Source: Stercoripulliclostridium_A sp045577735 (GTDB lineage: Bacteria; Bacillota; Clostridia; Christensenellales; DTU072). From it: a stretch of DNA of 64,000 nt. Below the pieces are notes generated by a model that saw only the letters and a list, made by a program, of their open reading frames with translations, was not told the origin of the DNA and made no database searches. The stretch spans positions 1-64,000 of the forward strand of contig JAZNIY010000019.1 of assembly GCA_045577735.1 (NCBI GenBank), written 5' to 3'. The position numbers and the translations under genes were made by a program. Shown piece after piece: positions 34,478-43,033 of this stretch (the first letter of the stretch is position 1; each line of letters opens with the position of its first letter).

Positions 34478-34500
34478 AAAACAGAGGGCACAAGGCCCTC
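34478..34500 (-). terminator. Terminator after glnA
   Basis: On the minus strand the stem GAGGGC/GCCCTC with loop CTTGT is followed by TGTTTTC. It lies between the glnA stop codon and the next start, so read-through into the membrane protein gene may be partial. Confidence 0.6.
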
Positions 34501-34506
34501 CACGAT

Positions 34507-35931
34507 TTATAGATTGTAGTATTTGTCGAATTCAGCAGGGTGAGGTATCTTGGAAAGTTCGCTCACTTCGTTGCGTTTGTTTGCTATAAAGTTTTTAATA
34601 AGCTCTATGGGGAATACGCCACCGGCAGTAAGGTAATCGTTGTCCTTTTCAAGGGCGTCTAGTGCTTCATTGAGGGAGGTGGGTAAATGTTGCAACTTTG
34701 CTTTTTCCTCTTCAGGAAGATGGAATAGGTTTACGTCATAAGGGCCCCAACCGTTTGCGTGAGGATCAATTTTGTTCTTTATTCCGTCTATACCAGCCAT
34801 AAGAATTGCTGCATAGCAGAAATAGGGATTACAGGTAGCATCGGGATTGCGTAGTTCGAATCTTCTCTTTTCGGGGCTCTTTGCATAAGCGGGAATTCTA
34901 ATAACTGCGCTACGGTTAGAAGTTGCATAACCAACGGTTACGGGTGCCTCAAATCCTGGAATTAGGCGCTTGAACGAGTTGGTTGAGGGGTTTGTTAGTG
35001 CGCACAAAGAACCTATGTGTTTTAGTAGTCCGCCCATAAAGTAGTGAGCGGTTTCACTAAGATTAGCATAACCATTATCGTCTGCAAATAGCGGTTTGCT
35101 GTCTTTAAGAAGAAGCATATGTACGTGCATACCACTTCCGGCTTCACCATAAATAGGTTTAGGCATAAAGGTTGCAGTCTTACCATATTTTAGTGCGGTG
35201 TTACGAATAATATATTTTATCCACATGGTGGCATCTGCCATTTTTGACATTTCGCCAAGTTGTGGTTCAATTTCAAATTGACCACTTGCGGCAACCTCTG
35301 GATGGTGGTAGTTAATTTCTATGCCTGCATCTTTCATATGCATGCACATTTCACTACGTAGCTCGTATGATTGGTCGAAAGGTTTTGCAACGTGGTAGGC
35401 CTTTTGCTTGGGAACAATGACGCCTTGACCTTGCGTTGCACTATTCCAATAAGATTGCATAGCGTCTATGTTATATCCTACTCCGCAAGGCTGTACCTCC
35501 CAGCCTACTTGATCGAATAGATAAAACTCAAATTCCGGAAGTATTAGCATTGTGTCGGCAATACCTTCTTTTTTCATATAATTTTCCGCAGCAAGCACGA
35601 TATTGCGGGGATATTGTGCTAAAGGGCGATTTTTGGGAGTATCGATAATCATTGCGTTACCGGTCATAGAAAGGGTTGCTATTTGACAGAATGGATCAAT
35701 TACTGCAGTATTAGGGTCGGGAATGAATACCATATCACTTTTTTCTACTACAGCATAACCATAGTTTGAAGCATCAAAACCAATACCATTTAACATGGTT
35801 TCTTCGCTAAAGTTTTCTGCTGGAATGGTGACGTGGCGATATTGTCCGTTGATGTCGACCATTTTAAAGTCGACCATTTTGATATTGTTTTCTTTAATAA
35901 TGTTTAAAACGTCATTAATGCTTTTTGCCAT
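34507..35931 (-). CDS. glnA: Glutamine synthetase, type I
   Basis: A protein of 474 residues, normal length for GSI. The metal and ATP sites are visible in LPEFEFYLF, KPIYGEAGSGMHVHM, NPSTNSFKRLIPGFEAP and NRSAVIRIP; RRFELRNPDATCNPY near the C-terminus is the second substrate region. It joins glutamate and ammonia with ATP in the cytoplasm. AGGAG precedes the start and a near-consensus promoter lies 30 bases upstream. No GlnR gene or glutamine riboswitch was seen. It is divergent from an unrelated esterase. Confidence 0.95.
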   Translation of the reverse strand: MAKSINDVLNIIKENNIKMVDFKMVDINGQYRHVTIPAENFSEETMLNGIGFDASNYGYAVVEKSDMVFIPDPNTAVIDPFCQIATLSMTGNAMIIDTPKNRPLAQYPRNIVLAAENYMKKEGIADTMLILPEFEFYLFDQVGWEVQPCGVGYNIDAMQSYWNSATQGQGVIVPKQKAYHVAKPFDQSYELRSEMCMHMKDAGIEINYHHPEVAASGQFEIEPQLGEMSKMADATMWIKYIIRNTALKYGKTATFMPKPIYGEAGSGMHVHMLLLKDSKPLFADDNGYANLSETAHYFMGGLLKHIGSLCALTNPSTNSFKRLIPGFEAPVTVGYATSNRSAVIRIPAYAKSPEKRRFELRNPDATCNPYFCYAAILMAGIDGIKNKIDPHANGWGPYDVNLFHLPEEEKAKLQHLPTSLNEALDALEKDNDYLTAGGVFPIELIKNFIANKRNEVSELSKIPHPAEFDKYYNL

Positions 35932-35960
35932 ATTAAACTCCTAAAAAATAAGGTTAAGAT

Positions 35961-35990
35961 ATTATAACAAAATGAGAGGTGCGTAGTCAA
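35961..35990 (-). promoter_or_regulatory. Promoter of glnA
   Basis: On the minus strand TTGACT (35985-35990), an 18-nt spacer and TATAAT (35961-35966). No GlnR-type TGTNA-N7-TNACA operator was recognised around it. Confidence 0.7.
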
Positions 35991-36094
35991 TATTAATACA
36001 AAAAATACTTGCCTATATAACGTAGTTATTTTGCTTGTGTAAGGCTTAACGCTAGAATGATTTATAATAAATTTTAATAAAATTGAAAAAAGTA

Positions 36095-36123
36095 TATTGA
36101 CGATATCAAAAAGGTGGTATAAT
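36095..36123 (+). promoter_or_regulatory. Promoter of the alpha/beta hydrolase operon
   Basis: TATTGA (36095-36100), 17-nt spacer, TATAAT (36118-36123); alternatively TTGACG at 36097 with a 15-nt spacer. AAGGAG and ATG 36142 follow. Confidence 0.6.
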
Positions 36124-36141
36124 GGTAAAAAGGAGAAAACC

Positions 36142-37041
36142 ATGGAAAGCAGTTATTTAAAAGGCATACTAGTAGGTAAATTTTTAGATGCGGTAGAATA
36201 CGCAATAATACCCATTTTGCATCGTAATACCAAAGACGTCAAAATTATAAAGAACCTAAAATATGGCGACGGACCTCGTGAAGAGTTAGACGTTTTATAC
36301 AAAGATGATGGTGAGAAGAAACCATTAATGATATACGTTCACGGAGGTGGATTTATTAGCGGTGTTAGAAAAATGCGTACCTATCTTTGCGCAGATTATG
36401 CTAGGGCCGGTTACGTTGTGTTTAACGTAGATTATGAACTTGCCCCAAAGAAGAAATTTCCCTTCCAATTAAATCAACTTTTTAAAGCAATAGAGTATGC
36501 TAGGGAAAATGCAGATAAATATAACGTTGATCTTCGTAAAATTGTCATTGCGGGTGAATCTGCAGGCGCCTATTTTGCTTCATATCTATGTGCTATTATT
36601 AAAGACAAAAAGCTTTATGACAAGCTGGGAATAGATTTTAAATACAAAGAAGAAATGGACGTTAGTGCCACTATACTTCTTAATGGGTGCTATTCTGCCA
36701 AGAATATGCGCAATATTAAGTTTGCAAATATGTCAACATTCATAGAATCCTTTTTTGGTATTTCAAAAAAAGATATGTTAAAGATGAGTGAGGCGGAATT
36801 GAGTCGGTTTTCCGTTCTTGACCAAATCGGTGACAATTTCCCATTAACAGTTGTTGGGCGCTCCAAAGCTGATGGTTTAGACCCCGAAAGCGTAAGTTTA
36901 ATGGAAAAGTTAAATGAGAAAAATATAAAGTACGTTGAATTTATGGCAGGTGGAATAAATTCACCCCACGGATGGTGTCTAGCAACCTTCACAAAAGAAG
37001 GAAAACGTTGCTTGGATATTACGCTAGAAGCTATTAAATAA
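36142..37041 (+). CDS. HSL-type alpha/beta hydrolase (esterase)
   Basis: A protein of 299 residues. The oxyanion motif HGGG is in YVHGGGFISG, the nucleophile elbow is GESAGAY, and NVDYELAPKKKFP is the typical HSL/acetyl-esterase strand. The C-terminal catalytic His is likely in NSPHGWCLATF; the Asp is less clear. It should cleave short-chain esters in the cytoplasm. The second hydrolase gene begins 19 bases downstream. ATG 36142 was chosen for its AAGGAG. Confidence 0.8.
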   Translation: MESSYLKGILVGKFLDAVEYAIIPILHRNTKDVKIIKNLKYGDGPREELDVLYKDDGEKKPLMIYVHGGGFISGVRKMRTYLCADYARAGYVVFNVDYELAPKKKFPFQLNQLFKAIEYARENADKYNVDLRKIVIAGESAGAYFASYLCAIIKDKKLYDKLGIDFKYKEEMDVSATILLNGCYSAKNMRNIKFANMSTFIESFFGISKKDMLKMSEAELSRFSVLDQIGDNFPLTVVGRSKADGLDPESVSLMEKLNEKNIKYVEFMAGGINSPHGWCLATFTKEGKRCLDITLEAIK

Positions 37042-37060
37042 TAGTGACTAAGGAGGAAAT

Positions 37061-37801
37061 ATGAAAAGAATTCTATTGGCTTTGTTAAGTATTTTCTTGC
37101 TTGTATCACTGGTTTTTGGAGTGATTGGATGCGGAGAAAAAGATGATAGTGGAGAGATAGACTATTCCGTAGAAAATAATTTTGAGTATACGATTAACGA
37201 TAAAACGAATAGCATCGTATACGAGCCTACTTCGGTTACTCCTAAATACGGTCTTATTTTTTACGTAGGCACGGCGATAGGGTATGAATATTACGAATAT
37301 CTTGCTTCAGCACTTGCTCGTCAAGGATACTTGGTCGTATTGCCAAAGGTAAAAGGTGGTCTCGCTTATATGCTTTACAATGACAACGAGCATGCATTTA
37401 CCGATTATCCTAACGTGGAATTTTTTGTTGGTGGCCATTCTCAAGGTGGTGGGGCCGCCGTTAGGCGCGCAGAGGAGAATGCTCAAAGAGTAAAGGGTGT
37501 AATTCTCTATGCCCCTTTATGTTACAATGACGATAGTATTAAAGAGCTAGGATTACCCACACTTTTATTAGAAGCCACAAAAGACGGCGTTCTTACTGCC
37601 GAAATGAAGGCGGATGCAAAAGCAAGACTCCCGGTAAATCGTACAGAGTTTATGATTGATGGGTGTCATATGAGTTTTAGTTCCTTTGATGACGATGGAA
37701 CGTTAACCTTCTTTAACGACGGTCCTATTTTAGAAGAGGTAAAGCAAGCACAAAAAAACAAGACGGTGGAGTATACTTTGGCATTTTTGAAAAACAATTA
37801 A
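37061..37801 (+). CDS. Lipoprotein alpha/beta hydrolase
   Basis: A protein of 246 residues. The signal peptide ends in lipobox VIGC with C24, so the enzyme is anchored outside. The nucleophile elbow is GGHSQGGG near 128-135, with a candidate Asp in LEATKDGV and His in DGCHMSF. It resembles small lipase/esterase-like hydrolases of the dienelactone-hydrolase clan. It forms an operon with the cytoplasmic esterase just upstream, so the two may act on one class of esters. Confidence 0.7.
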   Translation: MKRILLALLSIFLLVSLVFGVIGCGEKDDSGEIDYSVENNFEYTINDKTNSIVYEPTSVTPKYGLIFYVGTAIGYEYYEYLASALARQGYLVVLPKVKGGLAYMLYNDNEHAFTDYPNVEFFVGGHSQGGGAAVRRAEENAQRVKGVILYAPLCYNDDSIKELGLPTLLLEATKDGVLTAEMKADAKARLPVNRTEFMIDGCHMSFSSFDDDGTLTFFNDGPILEEVKQAQKNKTVEYTLAFLKNN

Positions 37802-37860
37802 TAGTGATACCCGGCTCATTTAATATTATTTTAATAATAAAGTTTTAAAGTAATTTTAAA

Positions 37861-37889
37861 TTGACAAAATAAAGTAATGGTGATATCAT
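37861..37889 (+). promoter_or_regulatory. Promoter of the atp operon
   Basis: TTGACA (37861-37866), 17-nt spacer, TATCAT (37884-37889). The predicted start near 37896 puts a 14-bp stem-loop at the very 5' end of the message. Confidence 0.7.
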
Positions 37890-37901
37890 TATATCAAACT
37901 T

Positions 37902-37940
37902 AAATGGAACCAGCTGACTGCAGAGGAGTTGGTTCCATTT
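37902..37940 (+). promoter_or_regulatory. 5' stem-loop in the atp operon leader
   Basis: AAATGGAACCAGCT pairs with AGTTGGTTCCATTT (one G-T pair) around an 11-nt loop containing AGAGG. It begins about six bases after the predicted transcription start and 19 bases before atpI. It could stabilise the mRNA, act as an attenuator, or be a terminator for the upstream gene, since TTTTGCTTT follows. Confidence 0.6.
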
Positions 37941-37958
37941 TGCTTTATTGGAGAAAAA

Positions 37959-38444
37959 ATGAAAAAAATTGATCCTACAATAGTTAAAGAAACGTTATAT
38001 ATTTCTGCTTGGGTTTTAATACTAAGCGTATTAATGCAAGCAGTTTTCCTAATAATTCAAAAGTGGGATTATACCGTTCTTCTAGGTAACCTTCTAACCG
38101 GCGTTGTGGTGATTATAAACTTTTTCCTAATGGGGCTAGGCGTCCAAATGTCGTTAAATAAAGAAGAAAAAGAGGCAAAAAAGGTTATTAAACTATCGCA
38201 ATTATACAGATATTTGTTGCTTATCGTGGTTTTAGTAATTGGCGTAGTATTTTCTTGCTTTAATACTTGGACCGTGCTTATTCCCGTTATATTCCCTCGT
38301 ATTGCCGTTGCTATTAGACCCCTCTTTAACAAGAAAAACGAAAGTATTGTGGCTTCTAACGAGGCGGTAGTAGTGGAAGAAACAAGCGAAGTTGAAAGTA
38401 ACGTTACTAACCAAGAAAGTGATCAAGAAACCGAAAGCGATTAA
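37959..38444 (+). CDS. atpI: AtpI-like small membrane protein of the ATP synthase operon
   Basis: A protein of 161 residues with four predicted membrane helices (about 12-33, 43-62, 82-100, 102-118) and an acidic, Ser/Glu-rich tail. Position directly before atpB and the four-helix plan fit UncI/AtpI, which helps assemble the c-ring. Sequence similarity to known AtpI is weak by eye. ATG 37959 was chosen for TTGGAGA upstream. Confidence 0.6.
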   Translation: MKKIDPTIVKETLYISAWVLILSVLMQAVFLIIQKWDYTVLLGNLLTGVVVIINFFLMGLGVQMSLNKEEKEAKKVIKLSQLYRYLLLIVVLVIGVVFSCFNTWTVLIPVIFPRIAVAIRPLFNKKNESIVASNEAVVVEETSEVESNVTNQESDQETESD

Positions 38445-38457
38445 AAAGAGGTAAGTG

Positions 38458-39393
38458 ATGAAGGATAAAAAGCGCCTTTTCATAGCGGTTGACGTTTTAT
38501 TAATACTAATGATGGTACTGCCTATTGTGGGTGGTATTGTTCTCAAGGTATTAACCACTCCTGCTAGTGAAGGTATAACCATTACTGGAGCAAGAATATT
38601 CTTTACAATACCTATGCCACTCCAAGACCTACCCATAACCGAGTCACAAATAAACTCGTTTTTGGTAATGATTTCCATTATAGGGCTTTGTTTGTATATG
38701 ACGCATGGTTTAAAGGTTAAAGCAGAAACCAAGCGTCAAGTAATAGTAGAGTGGATAGTTGAAAAGGTAGAAAAATTGGTAAATGAAAGTATGGGTGAGT
38801 ACTTTAGTGGTTTTGCTCCCTTTATTGCTGCAATAATGGCACTATCTGCTTTTTCTAGTTTACTAAGCTTGTTTGGACTTTATCCTCCCACCTCCGACGT
38901 AAACATCGTTGCAGGTTGGGCAATATTGGTTTTTGTACTCATAACTTACTATAAATTAAAGGGTGGTCCACTCAAATATTTCAAAGGATTCTTAGAGCCC
39001 GTACCTATCCTAGCGCCTATTAACATAATAGGTGAATTTGCTACGCCTCTTTCAATGACATTCCGTCACTATGGTAACGTATTAGCGGGTACGGTAATTT
39101 CCACCTTATTGGCATCTGCTCTCCAAGGCCTATCTGCTAAAGTGCTTGGTTGGTTGCCTGGCGTGTTAGCGGATATTCCCGTTTTGCAAATTGGTATTCC
39201 TGCCGTTTTATCCGTATATTTTGACGTATTTAGTGGTTGTTTACAAGCATACATTTTTGCAATGCTCACAATGATGTACGTTGCGGGTGGATTCTCTATG
39301 GATGACTATTTACTAAGGAAAGAAAAACGCCAACAAAGGCGTAATGCAAAAAATGAAAAGAAAAAAATAACAAATAATATGGAGGTTATTTAA
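38458..39393 (+). CDS. atpB: ATP synthase F0 subunit a
   Basis: A protein of 311 residues, longer than the usual 220-270. The essential arginine is R203 in SMTFRHYGN, preceded by NIIGEFATPL, and the last helices (IPAVLSVYFDVFSGCLQAYIF) carry the expected polar residues. It forms the ion half-channels against the c-ring in the membrane. ATG 38458 was preferred to the overlapping GTG at 38455. The C-terminus is strongly basic (EKRQQRRNAKNEKKK). Confidence 0.9.
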   Translation: MKDKKRLFIAVDVLLILMMVLPIVGGIVLKVLTTPASEGITITGARIFFTIPMPLQDLPITESQINSFLVMISIIGLCLYMTHGLKVKAETKRQVIVEWIVEKVEKLVNESMGEYFSGFAPFIAAIMALSAFSSLLSLFGLYPPTSDVNIVAGWAILVFVLITYYKLKGGPLKYFKGFLEPVPILAPINIIGEFATPLSMTFRHYGNVLAGTVISTLLASALQGLSAKVLGWLPGVLADIPVLQIGIPAVLSVYFDVFSGCLQAYIFAMLTMMYVAGGFSMDDYLLRKEKRQQRRNAKNEKKKITNNMEVI

Positions 39394-39394
39394 T

Positions 39395-39676
39395 ATGGAA
39401 CTTGCTATAGGTATTATTTTGGGTTGCTGTGCTCTTGGCGCAGGTGTTGCAATGATAGCTGGTATCGGCCCTGGTATCGGTGAAGGTAACGCAGTTGCAA
39501 AGGCATGTGAAGCAATAGGTCGTCAACCCGAGAGTAAGGGTAGCGTAACCAGCACTATGCTTATGGGCTGTGCTATAGCTGAAACCACGGGGCTATATGC
39601 TCTAGTTATTGCAATCCTATTGATATTCGTTGCTCCCAATATGCTAGTAAATATCTTATTGAAAGCAGTTGCCTAA
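39395..39676 (+). CDS. atpE: ATP synthase F0 subunit c, sodium-type two-carboxylate motif
   Basis: A protein of 93 residues forming a helical hairpin with the polar loop RQPESKG. The second helix has E63-T64-T65-x-x-Y68 (AETTGLY), the sodium-binding pattern. The first helix has E30 in GPGIGEG where the Ilyobacter sodium-type subunit has Gln. Glutamate in both helices is the two-carboxylate arrangement described for the sodium-driven Fusobacterium nucleatum rotor. It probably couples ATP synthesis or hydrolysis to sodium. Confidence 0.9.
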   Translation: MELAIGIILGCCALGAGVAMIAGIGPGIGEGNAVAKACEAIGRQPESKGSVTSTMLMGCAIAETTGLYALVIAILLIFVAPNMLVNILLKAVA

Positions 39677-39690
39677 AAGGAGACTAAACT

Positions 39691-40206
39691 ATGCAAACCC
39701 TAGATGTCATTTCTGTCAATATATGGCAGATATTGATTTCTTTAATAAACTTGGTTTTGTTGTTCTTGATACTCAAGAAATTCCTCTTTAAACCGGTTAA
39801 AAATATGCTCAAGAAGCGTCAAGATGAACTTGATGCACAATATGCTTCTGCACAAAACGCAGAAGATGAGGCCGAAGAGCATCGCAAAAACTGGGAAGAG
39901 AAGCTTGCTACTGCAAAAGATCAAGCCGACGCTATTATTTCTGATGCCACCGAAACTGCCAAACGTCACGGCGAAAGGTTGGTGCTAGAAGCCGAAGAAA
40001 AGGCAAATAGTATTGTACGAATTGCACAAAACGAAGCTGAACTTGAAAGGAAGAAGGCAACCGAGGATATCAAGCGTGAAATCGTAGAAGTATCGGGCGC
40101 ACTTACTGAAAAGATGTTGGAGCGTGAAATTAACACGCAAGATCACCATGCACTCATAGAGTCTTTTATTGAAAAGATAGGTGAAGAGGATGACGGAGAT
40201 AAGTAA
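39691..40206 (+). CDS. atpF: ATP synthase F0 subunit b
   Basis: A protein of 171 residues. One N-terminal membrane helix (about 10-30; LINLVLLFLILKKFLF) is followed by a long charged coiled coil (AEDEAEEHRKNWEEKLATAK), as usual for the peripheral stalk. AAAAGGAG precedes the start. Its end overlaps the delta-subunit gene by 17 bases. Confidence 0.9.
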   Translation: MQTLDVISVNIWQILISLINLVLLFLILKKFLFKPVKNMLKKRQDELDAQYASAQNAEDEAEEHRKNWEEKLATAKDQADAIISDATETAKRHGERLVLEAEEKANSIVRIAQNEAELERKKATEDIKREIVEVSGALTEKMLEREINTQDHHALIESFIEKIGEEDDGDK

Positions 40207-40720
40207 GGAATACGGAACGGCTCTATTTATGCTTGCCTGTGAAAATGGTGAGCAAAAGAGTTATGCCAATATTTTGAAAGAAATCAAGGATCTTTTCCTT
40301 GAAAATCCGTCTTACCTAGATATGCTTTCTTCTCCCTCTATACCTCTTAGCGAGAGGTTGAGTGCAATTGACGTAGCATTTTTAGACAAAGCCCCTGAAT
40401 ATATTGTTTCCTATCTTAAACTTCTTGCAGAAAAAGGTCGTATGGATTGTCTTATGGAATCCATTGACGAATATGAAGAGTTATTAAATGCCTCTGAGCG
40501 TGTGTATAATGCAAAGATTACAAGTGCGCAAGAGTTAAGTGAAGAGGAAAAATGCAAGCTTATTGCAAAACTTGAACTTGTAAACAAAGGAAGCGTGAAA
40601 GCCGAGTATTTTATCGATGCCTCGTTATTAGGAGGGGTCATAGTGGAAATGGATGGTAAAGTTATGGACGGCAGTTTACGTTATCGTTTACAACAAGTAA
40701 AGGAAGTGATTAATAAATGA
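40190..40720 (+). CDS. atpH: ATP synthase F1 subunit delta
   Basis: A protein of 176 residues with the family start (EISKEYGTALFMLA) and the C-terminal IDASLLGGVIVEMDGKVMDGS block that defines OSCP/delta. It joins the b stalk to the alpha/beta hexamer. ATG 40190 lies inside atpF and follows GAAGAGG. Its TGA overlaps the atpA start (ATGA). Confidence 0.9.
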   Translation: MTEISKEYGTALFMLACENGEQKSYANILKEIKDLFLENPSYLDMLSSPSIPLSERLSAIDVAFLDKAPEYIVSYLKLLAEKGRMDCLMESIDEYEELLNASERVYNAKITSAQELSEEEKCKLIAKLELVNKGSVKAEYFIDASLLGGVIVEMDGKVMDGSLRYRLQQVKEVINK

Positions 40721-42210
40721 ATATAAGACCGGAAGAAATTAGTAACGTTATTAAAGAGCAAATAAAGAATTACAAATCTAAAATCGAGATGAAGGAAACT
40801 GGAACGGTAATCTTGGTTGGCGATGGTATAGCTCGTGTATATGGTTTGCGTGAATGTATGGCAAGTGAGCTTCTTGAGTTTGAAGACGGTAGCTTTGGTA
40901 TGGCTCAAAACTTGGAAACAGATACTGTTTCCGTTGCCTTGCTTTCCAACCAAAATAATATTAGAGAGGGTTCTTCTGTAAAGAGAACCGGTAAGGTTTT
41001 GTCTGTTCCGGTTGGGGAGGGTATGCTTGGTCGCGTTGTGAATGCTTTGGGCGAACCTATTGACGGAAAAGGACCCATTGTTACTAGCGCCACTCGTCCT
41101 ATAGAGTCGGAGGCTCCTGGCATTATAGAAAGAAAGAGCGTATCCGTTCCTTTGCATACGGGTATTAAGGCTATTGATAGTATGATTCCTATTGGTAGAG
41201 GTCAACGTGAATTGATAATCGGGGACAGACAAACAGGTAAATCGGAAATTGCTATCGATACTATTATTAACCAAAAGAATTCCGGTGTTATTTGTATATA
41301 CGTAGCTATTGGACAAAAGAATAGCTCGGTAGTACAAATTGCAAATCAACTTACACAAGCTGGGGCAATGGAGTATTCCATAATAGTTTCTGCTTCGGCG
41401 GCGGAATCTGCACCTCTCCAATACGTAGCGCCCTATTCAGGATGTGCAATGGCAGAGTATTTCCGTGAGCAAGGTAAAGACGTCTTAATCATATATGACG
41501 ATCTCTCTAAGCATGCAGTTGCATACCGTGCCTTGTCCCTTCTTATTCGCCGTCCTCCGGGCAGAGAGGCTTATCCCGGTGACGTATTCTATTTGCACTC
41601 AAGACTACTTGAGCGCGCTGCTTGCGTATCTCCCGAATATGGTGGTGGTTCTATTACTGCACTTCCTCTAATCGAAACTCAAGCAGGTGACGTTTCGGCA
41701 TATATCCCCACCAACGTAATTTCCATTACCGACGGACAAATATTCTTGGAAACGGAGTTATTCCACGCTGGCGTTATGCCTGCAATTAACCCCGGTATAT
41801 CAGTTAGCCGTGTTGGTGGCTCGGCGCAATTAAAGGGTATGAAGAAGGTTTCCGGTGAGCTAAAATTATTGTATTCCCAATATCGTGAGCTCCAAGCATT
41901 TGCCCAATTTGGTAGTGACCTTGATGCCGATACTAAAGCCAGACTTGCACTTGGTGAAAGAATTGTTGCCGTACTAAAGCAAGGAAGAAATGCTCCAGTA
42001 AGACCCGGTTGTCAAATTGCAATCGTTTACGCAGTAATTAACGGCTATTTGAACGATACACCTGTTAAGGGCGTAAAAGCATATGAAGAAAGGCTTTACG
42101 AGTTGCTAGAAAGCAGATACAACGATTTCCTAGTTAGAGTGGAAAGCGGTAGCTGGAGTGGTGAAGACGTTGAAGAACTCAAATCTGCGCTTGAGGAGAT
42201 GAAAAGATAA
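40717..42210 (+). CDS. atpA: ATP synthase F1 subunit alpha
   Basis: A protein of 497 residues. The nucleotide site is GDRQTGKS at 169-176, and the family segment ALPLIETQAGDVSAYIPTN (about 318-336) is present, ending in the usual C-terminal helical domain. It forms the non-catalytic nucleotide sites of F1. It is translationally coupled to atpH. All eight Asn/Asp/Tyr codons before Val end in C here, illustrating the codon rule of the core genes. Confidence 0.95.
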   Translation: MNIRPEEISNVIKEQIKNYKSKIEMKETGTVILVGDGIARVYGLRECMASELLEFEDGSFGMAQNLETDTVSVALLSNQNNIREGSSVKRTGKVLSVPVGEGMLGRVVNALGEPIDGKGPIVTSATRPIESEAPGIIERKSVSVPLHTGIKAIDSMIPIGRGQRELIIGDRQTGKSEIAIDTIINQKNSGVICIYVAIGQKNSSVVQIANQLTQAGAMEYSIIVSASAAESAPLQYVAPYSGCAMAEYFREQGKDVLIIYDDLSKHAVAYRALSLLIRRPPGREAYPGDVFYLHSRLLERAACVSPEYGGGSITALPLIETQAGDVSAYIPTNVISITDGQIFLETELFHAGVMPAINPGISVSRVGGSAQLKGMKKVSGELKLLYSQYRELQAFAQFGSDLDADTKARLALGERIVAVLKQGRNAPVRPGCQIAIVYAVINGYLNDTPVKGVKAYEERLYELLESRYNDFLVRVESGSWSGEDVEELKSALEEMKR

Positions 42211-42213
42211 CGT

Positions 42214-43020
42214 ATGGGTGCCGATACAAAGCAATTACGAACAAGAATAAAGAGCGTTGATTCGACTTTGCACCTTACCAAAGCCATGGGGCTCGTTGCT
42301 TCTTCCAAGATACGCAAAGCACTAGATTCCATGAACAAAGGGCGTGATTTTAGTGATGCACTTGAGGAGATAATTACTCTACTCACTTCCTACGAGGAAT
42401 GCAAGAGGACGGAGTATATGCAAGAAAGAGAGGGGGACAAAACCCTTTTGATAGTCGTTGCAGGGGATCGTGGGCTAGCTGGTGGATACAACGCAAATAT
42501 ATTCCGTTTATTGCGCGAGTATCCGGAGGCAGAAATTATTCCCATTGGTAAGAGGGCTTGTGATCGCTTTGGAAAGGAAATCGTGAGAGCCGAGGGGTAT
42601 TCGTACCAAAGTGCCATAGCGTTAGCAAACGAAGTTTGCAGTAGTTTTACTGGTGGTAAGTACGATAAAGTTGGCATCGTGTGCACGCGCTATAATTCCA
42701 TGATGTCGCAAGAAGCCTACGTTAAATGGTTGTTACCTCTTGCAAAAAGTGAAGAAAGTAGGAATAACAACGCTATTTTTGAACCTGATGAAACAACGGT
42801 ATTGAACGCAATAATACCCGAGTATATTGCAGGAATGATTATTTCTTGTGTTAAAGAAAGTTTTGCAAGTGAAGTTGCTGCTAGAAGGGTAGCAATGGAT
42901 AGCGCAGGTAAGAATGCACAAGAAATGATAAATAAATTAGAATTAGAATATAACCGCGCTAGACAAGGGGCTATCACGCAAGAGATAACGGAAATAGTTG
43001 CGGGCAGTGGTATTAATTAA
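42214..43020 (+). CDS. atpG: ATP synthase F1 subunit gamma
   Basis: A protein of 268 residues, slightly shorter than the usual 285-290. The N-terminal coiled coil (LRTRIKSVDSTLHLTKAM) and the C-terminal LEYNRARQGAITQEITEIV are conserved. It is the rotating shaft of F1. It starts three bases after the atpA stop, with GAGGAGATG inside the end of atpA as ribosome binding site. Confidence 0.9.
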   Translation: MGADTKQLRTRIKSVDSTLHLTKAMGLVASSKIRKALDSMNKGRDFSDALEEIITLLTSYEECKRTEYMQEREGDKTLLIVVAGDRGLAGGYNANIFRLLREYPEAEIIPIGKRACDRFGKEIVRAEGYSYQSAIALANEVCSSFTGGKYDKVGIVCTRYNSMMSQEAYVKWLLPLAKSEESRNNNAIFEPDETTVLNAIIPEYIAGMIISCVKESFASEVAARRVAMDSAGKNAQEMINKLELEYNRARQGAITQEITEIVAGSGIN

Positions 43021-43033
43021 AGGAGAAAAAGGA

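Noticed and set aside
37802..37860. AT-only inverted repeat as terminator of the lipoprotein hydrolase gene
   Set aside because: The stem is short and all A/T, with no stable pairing or T run.
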